Assembly (NCBI RefSeq): GCF_002863585.1
Contig: NZ_PGUY01000062.1
Coordinates: forward strand, 124,001-188,000
From: Peribacillus deserti
GTDB taxonomy: Bacteria; Bacillota; Bacilli; Bacillales; DSM-1321
Direction: 5' to 3'
Length of the DNA stretch: 64,000 nt
Position 1 is the stretch's first letter, and every line of letters begins with the position of its first letter. The notes below the pieces were generated by a model, which was not told the DNA's origin, did no database searches, and saw only the letters and a program-made list of their open reading frames with translations. The position numbers were made by a program, and so were the translations under genes. Positions 28,311 through 38,019 of the stretch are shown here, piece by piece.

Positions 28311-28342
28311 AGAGGAGTATCAGTAACTGCTCCTCTTTTTCA
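28311..28342 (+). terminator. Terminator of ypwA
   Basis: AGAGGAG pairs with CTCCTCT around an 11-12 base loop, then TTTTTC. Confidence 0.75.
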
Positions 28343-28407
28343 TTATTAAAATTGCCGGACCAATGGATACGACCGTCAGCCGAGGGAAGGAGAGGATTAA
28401 AATAAGA

Positions 28408-29322
28408 ATGCATCTTGCTTCTATCTCTGTTCTTCTAGCAGGCATACTCTGGGGATTAATCGGCATTTTTGTAAAGGGGCTCCATGGATTGGGTCTATCC
28501 GCAATGGATATTGTCGCCGTTCGGTCGGCCGCAGCCTTTTTGATCCTTCTGCTTGGAGAGCTTATGTTCAAGCCGAAAGAACTGCTGATAAGACCCAAAG
28601 ATATCTATTTATTTATTGGGACGGGTATCTTAAGCATGGTGTTTTTTAACTGGTGTTATTTTACGGCTATGCAGATGCTGGGCATATCCCTTGCGGTGAT
28701 CCTGCTGTATACGGCGCCGGCATTTGTTCTCCTTTTATCGAGTATCTTTTTAAAAGAAAGCTTTACTAAATCGAAGCTTCTGCTGATTATCGGTACTTTG
28801 ATCGGCTGTACCCTTGTTGCCGGAGCGAACATAGGCACATCGGACATGTCTATAGCTGGCATTATAATCGGGCTCGGTTCTGGATTAGGGTATGCCCTTT
28901 ATAGTATCTTCGGCAAATTAGCCTTAAAAAGATACAGCTCATACACGATAAGTCTATACACATTTTTCTTTGCCTCAATCCCCCTGGTACCTCTCACAAC
29001 ATTTTGGACAGATCTTCCGGGAGGACAAATGATCACCTTTTCAATATATACGGCGGGGCTTGGAGCAATTTCGACCGTCCTTGCTTATCTATTGTATACG
29101 AACGGCTTAAAAAGGATGGAAAGCAGTAAAGCTTCACTTCTTGCAGCCATCGAACCGGTTACGGCCATGTTTATAGGCCTCTTCCTATTCGGAGAACAAG
29201 TAACTTTGTTGCAGATAGCAGGTTCCATGATCATATTGCTTTCGGTTTCTGCGCTGAGTGTCAGCCAGGACAGGTTAAAGCGGGTGGTATCGCGAAGGGA
29301 GCCTTTTTTTAAAAAGCTATAA
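28408..29322 (+). CDS. EamA-family (DMT) transporter
   Basis: The ~304-residue inner-membrane protein has ten predicted helices arranged as two EamA repeats. The first begins ISVLLAGILWGLIGIF and the second IIIGLGSGLGYALYSIFG. These carriers export small metabolites or amino acids; the substrate is not predictable. Start is uncertain: ATG 28408 sits 13 bp after AAGGAGAGG, while the in-frame ATG 28363 has no binding site. There are no obvious operon partners, and a second unrelated member lies at 44958-45902. Confidence 0.85.
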   Translation: MHLASISVLLAGILWGLIGIFVKGLHGLGLSAMDIVAVRSAAAFLILLLGELMFKPKELLIRPKDIYLFIGTGILSMVFFNWCYFTAMQMLGISLAVILLYTAPAFVLLLSSIFLKESFTKSKLLLIIGTLIGCTLVAGANIGTSDMSIAGIIIGLGSGLGYALYSIFGKLALKRYSSYTISLYTFFFASIPLVPLTTFWTDLPGGQMITFSIYTAGLGAISTVLAYLLYTNGLKRMESSKASLLAAIEPVTAMFIGLFLFGEQVTLLQIAGSMIILLSVSALSVSQDRLKRVVSRREPFFKKL

Positions 29323-29367
29323 ATTTGAGTGGAGATCCTTGTGTCAGAGGATCTTTTTTCTATTCTA

Positions 29368-29682
29368 GGCCTTTTTCTAATGGCTGTTTTCGCAAACTTT
29401 GTTGCTATAGTACAAGGGGTTGATTTCCGCTCCAGGATGCTCGCTTTCCGCGGGGCGGGCGGTGAGCATCCTCGTCTTCGCCTGCGGAGTCTCACCTGTC
29501 CCGCTGCTCCCGCAGGAGTCTCGCACCTTACGCTCCAATCAACCTGATTTAACAATAGGTGATGCAACAAAACTTATTAAAAAACAACAATCTTTTAGAA
29601 AAGAGCCTTTCTAATAGATTATTGTTTTTTATTAAGTTCTGTGAACCAGTCCTATTGTTAAACAGGCTGATTGGGACGTAAA
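29368..29682 (+). repeat. Old type-A MITE fragment interrupted by a younger copy
   Basis: GGCCTTTTTCTAAT (29368-29381) followed, after skipping 29382-29615, by AGATTATTGTTTTTTATTAA (from 29616) reconstructs the left part of a type-A element, which runs on to about 29682 (GGGACGTAAAG). Its right half is missing. The break is explained by the nested insertion. Confidence 0.7.
29382..29607 (-). repeat. MITE-like element (type A), nested, with exact 8-bp target duplication
   Basis: This 226-bp element runs from GGCTGTTTTCGC to AAAAGAGCC. It is flanked by identical TTTCTAAT (29374-29381 and 29608-29615). Its reverse complement aligns with 15011-15217. The core contains GACTCCTGCGGGAGCAGCGG and an inverted GAGCATCC/GGATGCTC. 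It is non-coding; several long frames across it are by-products of its G+C content. Confidence 0.85.
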
Positions 29683-30014
29683 GAATTTTTCAATAACAAT
29701 AAAGTTTGAGAGAAACGCCTTTTTTTAGAGTAATTTGTTAAGAAATCTTCGTCTCTAATCCGGAGCTGCTTCTAAATAAGGCCTCTGGCTTTATTATTCC
29801 TATTTGGTTAAGGTACTCTTATAGGGATCAGCTTAACTCCCCTGCATAAAACCCAAGTGTGAATTTACTCTATCTCATTGCTTAGATGGTCTATCATCCT
29901 TAAGAGAAGGGCTTTTATCTATCCTGCATGTGATCCTCATTCACCATAAAGACCCTCTTATCCGAACGATAATATGAAAAAATAACAAAAGGTTCGCTTT
30001 TTTAATAAAAATCC
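29683..30014. other. A+T-rich spacer, nothing recognised
   Basis: No gene, repeat or structured RNA is visible in these 330 bp between the nested repeats and the xpt promoter. Confidence 0.5.
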
Positions 30015-30042
30015 TTGTAATCCTTTCGATAAGTGGTATAAT
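30015..30042 (+). promoter_or_regulatory. Promoter of xpt-pbuX
   Basis: TTGTAA (30015-30020) and TATAAT (30037-30042) are 16 bp apart, with an extended -10 TGG before the hexamer. It is placed about 27 bp before the riboswitch. Confidence 0.75.
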
Positions 30043-30068
30043 TCAACTATCAATCAAATATGTAACAC

Positions 30069-30137
30069 CCTCATATAATAGCGGGAATATGGCCCGCGAG
30101 TCTCTACCAGGTTACCGTAAATGACCTGACTATGAGC
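30069..30137 (+). promoter_or_regulatory. Purine riboswitch aptamer (guanine/xanthine class)
   Basis: P1 is formed by CTCATA (30070-30075) and TATGAG (30131-30136), P2 by GCGGG and CCCGC, and P3 by CAGGT and ACCTG. The conserved junction sequences ATATAAT, TCTACC and GACTATG are present. The C in GACTATG is the base that pairs with guanine; adenine switches have T there. Downstream, GCAATAC (30140-30146) can pair with GTATTGC (30185-30191) of the terminator stem, giving the antiterminator. This matches transcriptional OFF control of xpt-pbuX in B. subtilis. Confidence 0.95.
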
Positions 30138-30175
30138 GGGCAATACAGATATTTTATCTGGAGCTTATTTATTAT

Positions 30176-30229
30176 GGCTTAAGTGTATTGCTTCACTCTT
30201 GTGAAGCAATACACTTAAGCCTTTTTTTT
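30176..30229 (+). terminator. Riboswitch expression-platform terminator
   Basis: A ~20-bp stem (GGCTTAAGTGTATTGCTTCA against its complement, ending in AAGCC) has a short loop and is followed by eight T. It sits 39 bp after the aptamer. Confidence 0.92.
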
Positions 30230-30237
30230 GTTTTTTC

Positions 30238-32363
<2,126 letters not shown>

Positions 32364-32426
32364 ATCAAAAAAATCGGCTCTATAATATTTGTTGGGGTCG
32401 AGGGAAAATTTCCGGGCATAAAAAAA

Positions 32427-32492
32427 CACGCAAACTTCCATTTCTTTTATACTTGAATTGTCGAGAAACAAGTAAAGGAATGAAGTTGCGTG
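32427..32492 (+). promoter_or_regulatory. Hairpin covering the transposase start
   Basis: CACGCAAACTTCC (from 32427), TTTCTTTTA and ACTTG form the 5' arm. CAAGT, AAAGGAA and TGAAGTTGCGTG (to 32491) form the 3' arm, with a 13-base loop. The 3' arm includes the Shine-Dalgarno AAAGGAA and the first two bases of the GTG start. Transcripts entering from outside would have the start hidden; this reading is inference. Confidence 0.65.
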
Positions 32493-33710
32493 CAAATGAA
32501 TTTTATCATGAATATTCCGGGATTAAAAGGGGTTATACCAACTAGATTTGAAGATGTGGGAGGAGTAATCCGGATTTATGTAGAGGTGGAACGGAAGGTG
32601 CATCGGTGTCCTAGTTGTCAAAATAGAACAAGTCGTGTCCACGACTACCGTATTCAAAAAATCCATCACTTAAAATGGTTCGAGAGGCAGACCCAAATCT
32701 TTTATAAACGTAGGCGTTATGCGTGTAGCTGCGGCAAAAGATTTTCAGAGAAGAATCCAATTGTTCAGCGCTACCAGCGTACTTCCATTGAATGGAATCA
32801 GGCTGTAATAATTCGGGCTGTAAAAGGAAAGACCTTTAAGGAAACAGGTGAAAACTATGGTGTATCAGCTACCACGATTGTTCGTCGGTTTGACCAGTTG
32901 GCACGATGTGAAATTCGACCTGTGGAAGACTTACCTTCGGTCATTGCCATAGATGAGTACAAAGGGGATACACGCGAAGGAAAGTATCAGCTGATCATTG
33001 CAGACGCTGTTACTCGAAAACCGATTGACATTCTTCCTAATCGTTATAAAAAGACGATTAAGCACTATCTTCAAAAACATGGCAGCCAGGTACAGATGGT
33101 TGTCATGGATATGAGCCAGTCCTTCAAGGCAGCTGTCCAGTCCGCGTTAGGACGTCCGGTTATCATTGCCGACCGGTTTCACTTCTGCCGATATATCCAT
33201 TGGGCACTTGATGGAGTAAGGAGACGGTGCCAGCAGTCCTTTCATGATTATGATCGTAAAAAGTGTAAACGGATGAAGCACGTATTCCATAAATCAAGTA
33301 CCAAGCTCAATGAAGAGGAACGATGGCATTTACAGCGTTATTTAGAGATGTCTGAAGAGCTCAGAAGAGCCTATGAATTAAAAGAAGCCTATCAGACTTG
33401 GTTTTCACATGCCAAGGAAAAAGGGACCCACCTAATGGGAGAAGTAAAAGAGGAATTATACGAGTTTTATGAACTGGTAAGAAGATCAGAAATTCCTGAA
33501 ATGAATAAGGCGATAAAAACCTTGCAGAATTGGCAGACTGAAATCTTGAACAGCTTTATTTATCCCTATTCCAATGGGTTTTTAGAAGGTATAAATAACT
33601 CAACTAAGGTGCTGAAACGGAATGCGTTTGGTTTTAGAAGTTTCGACCGTTTTAGGGCTAAAATATTATTAACACATCAGTATAAAGGAATTGGGGTTCA
33701 CATTGGATAG
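32490..33710 (+). CDS. ISL3-family transposase
   Basis: The full-length 406-residue transposase begins at GTG 32490, with an alternative ATG at 32496. The N-terminal zinc finger has CPSCQNRTSRVHDYR (about 39-53) and CSCGKRFSEKN (about 74-84). It is followed by a helix-turn-helix (KETGENYGVSATTIVRRF). The DDE domain has Asp in AIDEYKG (about 150) and VVMDMSQ (about 208); the Glu is in FLEGINNSTKVLKR near 370. The frame is intact, so the protein could be active even if the right end of the element is damaged. Confidence 0.93.
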   Translation: MQMNFIMNIPGLKGVIPTRFEDVGGVIRIYVEVERKVHRCPSCQNRTSRVHDYRIQKIHHLKWFERQTQIFYKRRRYACSCGKRFSEKNPIVQRYQRTSIEWNQAVIIRAVKGKTFKETGENYGVSATTIVRRFDQLARCEIRPVEDLPSVIAIDEYKGDTREGKYQLIIADAVTRKPIDILPNRYKKTIKHYLQKHGSQVQMVVMDMSQSFKAAVQSALGRPVIIADRFHFCRYIHWALDGVRRRCQQSFHDYDRKKCKRMKHVFHKSSTKLNEEERWHLQRYLEMSEELRRAYELKEAYQTWFSHAKEKGTHLMGEVKEELYEFYELVRRSEIPEMNKAIKTLQNWQTEILNSFIYPYSNGFLEGINNSTKVLKRNAFGFRSFDRFRAKILLTHQYKGIGVHIG

Positions 33711-33750
33711 GGGTGACGACTCAAGTCATCACCCCAACATTTTTTGCTTT

Positions 33751-34113
33751 TTATCTGAAAAAAGCTTTATCAATATTGTACTTTGACTTCAGCTCATTAA
33801 TAATGTATGTTTCATAAATTTCCCGGTCTACTGGTTCTTCTACATAACAGATATCAATGGTATACACTTCATCTCTGTGCTGTTTAATTGGAGAAACGGT
33901 ATCCTCAAAATGCTTCTTGATTCTTTGTCTAAGTTTACGTGCTTTCCCGACGAACAACAGTTCATCATTTATATTATAAAACATAAAGATCCCGCCTTTG
34001 TCCCTGGGGATTCGGTGGAAATCCTCAAATCCGTTGATATTGCTCAGTTCGGGATTGGGTTTATTCGGTTTAGTGATAGAAAGATCGGGAGCTGGTATTT
34101 CTATTTTAATCAC
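33751..34113 (-). CDS. GIY-YIG nuclease-like protein
   Basis: The 120-residue protein starts at GTG 34113 behind AAGGAAG. The frame reads upstream to 34176 but without a binding site. Residues about 35-60 (GGIFMFYNINDELLFVGKA) form a degenerate GIY-YIG motif with GIF and FVG. The following KLRQRIKKHF and the REIYETYIINELKSKYN region with Glu and Asn match the UvrC-type nuclease fold. A small stand-alone endonuclease-like protein is likely; its role is unknown. The stop codon touches the IS right side, so the natural C-terminus may have been altered. Confidence 0.7.
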   Translation of the reverse strand: MIKIEIPAPDLSITKPNKPNPELSNINGFEDFHRIPRDKGGIFMFYNINDELLFVGKARKLRQRIKKHFEDTVSPIKQHRDEVYTIDICYVEEPVDREIYETYIINELKSKYNIDKAFFR

Positions 34114-34330
34114 GGTATACACTTCCTTCTTATTATGTAAAGATAAATGGTAACATAAGTTGCAAACAAATTCCATTTAGTTCTGCGATTAGTGTAAGAT
34201 AGATCTATTTTCCCCAGCTTAGGGATTTTTATGGCCAGGGAATTTTTTATATCAAAAGGAAAAAACTGTGCAACTTCCCAGATGAACTGAATACAATATT
34301 ATAATTACTCGTATGAAAGATGGGAAGCAC

Positions 34331-34459
34331 TTGAAAAAGCAATATTGCGTTCACTGTAAATCTATCTTTGATGAAGCTGAAGTCTGTAGAAACTGTGGCA
34401 ATAAAGATCTTAAACCCATCATTATTGAAGTTCAATATCAAAAAGATTCTAAGGAGTAG
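34331..34459 (+). CDS. 42-residue zinc-ribbon-like protein
   Basis: The peptide has YCVHC and CRNCG pairs 11 residues apart (CxxC-x11-CxxC), then KDLKPIIIEVQYQKDSKE. It is a compact zinc ribbon. The start is probably TTG 34331 (GGGAAG just upstream); ATG 34313 is also in frame and gives 48 residues. A TATAAT at 34300-34305 could be the -10 element and would favour the TTG. The function is unknown. Confidence 0.62.
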   Translation: MKKQYCVHCKSIFDEAEVCRNCGNKDLKPIIIEVQYQKDSKE

Positions 34460-34501
34460 GGGTCAGGCCTATTACATAATATAGCATGTCCGCTCCTTAT
34501 T

Positions 34502-34530
34502 AACCTCATGGAATTTCATGAGGTTTTTAT
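34502..34530 (+). terminator. Terminator after the small zinc-ribbon gene
   Basis: AACCTCATG pairs with CATGAGGTT over a 6-base loop, followed by TTTT. Confidence 0.8.
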
Positions 34531-34810
34531 TTTTCGGAAAACAATTTTTCAAGTTTAAAGTTCTTTAGACCATTTTAGACCTAATGTATAACAAGGCTGG
34601 GAATGGATAAGTGGCAAGGAAGACCATTTGAGTTTCTCTCACCGATGAGGCTGCTGGAGGCACACGCTAAAAAAGCGAGTGTCTCTGTCAGCGATCAAAA
34701 GCGGTAAACAAGTTAAATTTTCTGTATTTAAGAACACTCTTTTTGATAAAAATGTAAATCTATCGTATGGTAAAAATAGAAAAATTTTATATGTAAAAGG
34801 GGTCCTAGAA

Positions 34811-35583
34811 ATGTTTTTACCATCGTTTAATCTTGACGGAAAAACGGCTATCGTAACAGGAGCAGGCCGTGGAATCGGCAGAGCCATAGCCATTGGCTTT
34901 GCGGAAGCGGGTGCTGATGTAGCTCTTCTAGCCAGAACAAAAGCAGACCTAGAAGATACAGCCGGCATCATCGAAGGCCTGGGGCAGAGAGCTTTGCCCA
35001 TCGTGACAGATCTTACAGACGCGGAACAGATTAAAAGGGCGGCAGAAATCGTCCATCAGGAAGAAAAAAAATTGATATCTTGGTTAATAACGCTGGAATG
35101 AATATCAGGTCCAAGGCGCTTGACGTTACTGAGGAAGAATGGAAGCAAATCATGGATACCAACTTAAAGTCCGCGTTTATGATGTCCAGAGAAATAGGCA
35201 AGTATATGGTCCAGGCTGAACAGGGGGGATCCATTATTTCGGTTTCATCTGTAGCAGGTCATGTTGCCTTACGAACCGGAGTTGTTTATGCTGCCACCAA
35301 GGCTGCATTAATACAAATGACAAAGGTGCTTGCTTACGAGTGGGGAAAGCATAACATCCGGGTGAACAGCCTAGGGCCATGGTATTTTAAAACACCACTG
35401 ACGGAGAAGCTTCTACAAGATCAAGAGTATGTTCAAGAAATCTTGAATGTCACACCTTTAAATCGGATTGGGGAACTTGAAGAACTAGTGGGTCCTGCAG
35501 TATTTCTTGCTTCAGATGCTTCCAATTACATAACGGGCCAGACTTTGTTCGTGGATGGGGGAATGACCATCCAAGGGTTTTAA
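34811..35583 (+). pseudogene. SDR-family oxidoreductase with a frameshift in a run of eight A
   Basis: The two reading frames together encode a complete 257-residue short-chain dehydrogenase. The first part (ATG 34811, AAAAGGGG upstream) has the NAD(P)-binding TGAGRGIG at about residues 15-22. The second part has NNAG, Ser in VSSVAG, the catalytic YAATK near residue 160 and a normal C-terminus ending GGMTIQGF. The break lies at A8 (35064-35071): reading GAA AAA AAA TTG leads to a stop at 35099-35101, while a -1 shift gives ATT GAT ATC and the conserved IDILVNNAG. It may be a lost base, a sequencing error, or slippage. Confidence 0.85.
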
Positions 35584-35596
35584 AAGAGAAGGAAAA

Positions 35597-35643
35597 GGGG
35601 TAAATCAAAAGGCACTGATGCCTGATGGTTTACCCCCCTTTTA
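35597..35643 (+). terminator. Terminator of the SDR gene
   Basis: GGGGTAAATCA pairs with TGATGGTTTACCCC (one bulge) around a smaller GGCA/TGCC hairpin, followed by CCTTTTACTTTT. Confidence 0.7.
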
Positions 35644-35727
35644 CTTTTATGGACCTTGAGCGCAGCATGGAATACTTGTGCCAGGTTTTGGACAAGTTAC
35701 ATACCATGGACTAAGAAAGGTGATACT

Positions 35728-36816
35728 ATGGCCAATATTATATCCGTTTCAGATATTCAGCTTCCTTATGAGATTAATCAGTCTACAGTTATGGACTTTG
35801 CACGTGAAATGTTTGGCTCGTCTTTCAGGGATATAGACAGACTCCTGAAAGTCTTTGTTAATGGCCAGATTGAAAAGAGGCATTTTGCCTGCGATTTGGA
35901 TTGGTTTCGCCAGGAACATACTTTTGAGGAAAAAAATAATACATACATAGAGCAGGCCGTCCGTTTTGGTTCAGAAGCCATTCAGGATTGTTTAAATCAA
36001 AAAGAATTCCTAAACCGGACAATCAGTGAAGAAGAAATTGACGCGGTCATATTCATTTCCAGTACTGGACTATCTACACCTTCTATAGATGCAAGAATCA
36101 TGAATATTCTCCCGTTTGGTTCTCACACGAAGAGGATTCCCATTTGGGGCTTAGGCTGTGCAGGCGGAGCTGCCGGACTTTCCAGAGCCTTTGATTATTG
36201 TAAAGCGTACCCAAAGGCTAATGTGCTGGTTTTGTCGATCGAGTTCTGTGGTTTAACCTTCCAAAAAAATGATGTTTCCAAAAGCAATTTAATCGGCACA
36301 TCCATTTTTGCAGATGGAGTGGCCTGCGCCCTTTTGTGTGGAGATGAATCCAGCCTCCTAAAGGAGAGAAGACTACAGGCTGTTCCACAGATTGAAGCGG
36401 TTCAGTCTACCCTGCTTAAAGATTCGCTGAATGTTATGGGCTGGGATGTAAAGAACGACGGCCTGTTTGTTATCTTTTCGAAAGATATTCCGACACTCAT
36501 CTCTGGGTGGCTTAAGCCGAATGTTGAGGAGTTCTTAACAAATGCTGGATATTCCCTCAGTGACATCACCCACTTCATCGCCCACCCTGGCGGTAAAAAA
36601 GTCATAGAAGCTTATGAAGAAGCACTTGGTTTTTCTGATGAGAAAACAGCACTTTCATTGCAGGTATTGAAAGAATATGGCAATATGTCTTCCGCAACAA
36701 TTCTCTATGTGCTAAAAAGGTTTATGCAGGGAGATGCAGTAAGCGGTGACAGAGGTCTTGCGGCTGCACTTGGGCCAGGTTTTTCCTCCGAGCTTCTATT
36801 GATGAGGTGGAAATGA
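35728..36816 (+). CDS. bcsA: Type III polyketide synthase (chalcone synthase-like)
   Basis: In B. subtilis BcsA (BpsA) makes alkylpyrones and alkylresorcinols from long-chain acyl-CoA and malonyl units. This 362-residue enzyme has the catalytic triad: Cys144 in GLGCAGG, His in FIAHPGG (about 287) and Asn in YGNMSS (about 323). ATG 35728 follows GAAAGGTG; the frame extends to 35656 without a binding site. The stop overlaps the ypbQ start, so the pair is an operon, as in B. subtilis. Confidence 0.94.
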   Translation: MANIISVSDIQLPYEINQSTVMDFAREMFGSSFRDIDRLLKVFVNGQIEKRHFACDLDWFRQEHTFEEKNNTYIEQAVRFGSEAIQDCLNQKEFLNRTISEEEIDAVIFISSTGLSTPSIDARIMNILPFGSHTKRIPIWGLGCAGGAAGLSRAFDYCKAYPKANVLVLSIEFCGLTFQKNDVSKSNLIGTSIFADGVACALLCGDESSLLKERRLQAVPQIEAVQSTLLKDSLNVMGWDVKNDGLFVIFSKDIPTLISGWLKPNVEEFLTNAGYSLSDITHFIAHPGGKKVIEAYEEALGFSDEKTALSLQVLKEYGNMSSATILYVLKRFMQGDAVSGDRGLAAALGPGFSSELLLMRWK

Positions 36817-37373
36817 TGTATTTTGCCGTATTTATTGTACTGGTAATCTTGCAGCGGCTTGGAGAGCTGGTTATTGCCAAACGAAATGAAGCCTGGATGA
36901 AACGGCAGGGAGCAATCGAGTTTGGTGCTTCGCATTATTCCTGGATGGTTGCCATGCATGCTTCATTTTTCGTTTGCATGATATTTGAAGTGACTCTCAC
37001 TGATAGAGGTGCTAGTGATTTCTGGATCCCTTTATTCATTATCTTTCTGATCCTGCAGGCCGGAAGGATTTGGGCCCTCACCTCACTGGGGAGATTCTGG
37101 AATACTAAGATCCTCGTTGTCCCGAAGGCTAGGGTAGTGGAGAGAGGACCTTACAAATATGTAAAACATCCAAACTATATGATTGTCGCGATGGAGCTTG
37201 CAGTCATTCCGCTTCTTTTCAATGCCTATTTTACTTTGATATTATTTACGATACTGAATATATTAATGATGTATAAGCGCATACCCGCAGAAGAGGAAGC
37301 ATTGCAGAAATTCACAGATTATCATGATGTTTTTAAAGCGAAAGCAGCTCCCATCCCTAAAAATATAAAATAA
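36816..37373 (+). CDS. ypbQ: Isoprenylcysteine carboxyl methyltransferase-like protein YpbQ (BpsB)
   Basis: The ~185-residue membrane methyltransferase has about five helices. The C-terminal ICMT signature is visible: GPYKYVKHPNY at about residues 112-122, then RIPAEEEAL near 155. In B. subtilis BpsB O-methylates the alkylpyrones made by BpsA. Three starts are possible; ATG 36816 has the best distance from GAGGTGG (36804-36810) and overlaps the bcsA stop by one base. Confidence 0.9.
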   Translation: MYFAVFIVLVILQRLGELVIAKRNEAWMKRQGAIEFGASHYSWMVAMHASFFVCMIFEVTLTDRGASDFWIPLFIIFLILQAGRIWALTSLGRFWNTKILVVPKARVVERGPYKYVKHPNYMIVAMELAVIPLLFNAYFTLILFTILNILMMYKRIPAEEEALQKFTDYHDVFKAKAAPIPKNIK

Positions 37374-37387
37374 TCTGAAAATATGAT

Positions 37388-37441
37388 TGAAAATGATTAT
37401 CATTCGTGATACACTCTAATTGAGTTTGAAAATTATTCTCA
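37388..37441. promoter_or_regulatory. Two Fur-box-like operators
   Basis: TGAAAATGATTATCA (37388-37402) matches the 7-1-7 consensus TGATAATNATTATCA at 13 of 14 specified positions. TGAAAATTATTCTCA (37427-37441) matches at 12 of 14. Both lie 46-99 bp upstream of the 52-residue membrane peptide gene. No clear promoter hexamers are visible between them. Confidence 0.6.
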
Positions 37442-37486
37442 TTTAAAGAAGATAATCATACAATCTAATGTGAGGTGCTGACAAGG

Positions 37487-37645
37487 ATGATCTGGTTATT
37501 TATTATAGCGATTATATGTACATATTCCCTCGTGATGAAATACGTGCTGAGCAGCATACAAAAACCCTATAAGCAGGGGAAAGCTCCATCGATTGCAACT
37601 GAAAAAAACAGCGGTGCTTTTATAGCTGCCCATTCAACCAGGTGA
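37487..37645 (+). CDS. 52-residue single-pass membrane peptide, possibly Fur-controlled
   Basis: ATG 37487 follows GAGGTG (37472-37477) at 9 bp. Residues about 2-20 (IWLFIIAIICTYSLVMKYV) form one membrane helix; the rest is a polar, Lys- and Ser-containing tail (SSIQKPYKQGKAPS). The gene lies 114 bp after ypbQ, behind two Fur-like boxes, and its stop is inside its own terminator stem. This arrangement suggests a genuine, iron-responsive small gene. I do not recognise a family. Confidence 0.62.
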   Translation: MIWLFIIAIICTYSLVMKYVLSSIQKPYKQGKAPSIATEKNSGAFIAAHSTR

Positions 37646-37665
37646 AAATCACCTGGTTTTTTTAT
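37637..37665 (+). terminator. Terminator overlapping the small gene's stop codon
   Basis: ACCAGGTGA pairs with TCACCTGGT over AAAA/AAA, followed by seven T. A repeat element begins at 37670. Confidence 0.85.
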
Positions 37666-37669
37666 TTTA

Positions 37670-37923
37670 GGCCCAAATTAAAAATCTTTGTTAATTTAGG
37701 CAAACGCAAATCACGGTAAGTAAACCTCGCAGGCGAGACGCATAAGTATTCTCGGACTCACCGGGTAATAGCGGGTGCCTCATAAGGTGGCTTGTATGAA
37801 CCTGTAAGTATGACTATGGTTCTGTCATTTTCGCTAACGCGCTCACCTATTTAGAAGTCTGCTTGTTTTCGGAACATTCTCCGCATTTCCTGCCGAAATC
37901 TACAGGCATATTTTAATAGAGCT
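37670..37923 (+). repeat. MITE-like element, diverged (copy 3)
   Basis: The left end GGCCCAAATTAAAAATCTTT leads to TTTGTT at base 18-23. The right end read in reverse begins AGCTCTATTAAAAT and continues TGCCTGTAG, as in copy 2. The interior has CTCGCAGGCGAGACG-like G+C-rich sequence. The flanks TTATTTTA and TTATCAAA match at 5 of 8 bases. It is the most worn of the three copies. Confidence 0.55.
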
Positions 37924-38019
37924 TTATCAAAATATTGAAATATTGCTTCCTTTCTCGTCGATATCGATTAAAATAATACTGAGTTGTTTGAAAAGCCAAG
38001 CTGACAAGGGGAACTAACT

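Larger units (their letters stand above)
32376..33746 (+). mobile_element. ISL3-family insertion sequence
   Basis: The left end is GGCTCTATAATATTTGTTGG (32376-32395). The right side has CCCCAACATT (33732-33741), complementary to the inner AATGTTGGGG-like part, but the outer GAGCC expected at the far end is not found. No clear 8-bp duplication can be seen. The element carries one ISL3-type transposase. A strong hairpin covers its start region, and a second inverted pair (GGGGTGACGACT with AGTCATCACCCC) lies behind the gene. Confidence 0.8.

Noticed and set aside
29085-29570. Arg/Pro-rich frames across the nested MITE
   Set aside because: They overlap the transporter gene and the repeat element, and are explained by the element's G+C-rich inverted core.
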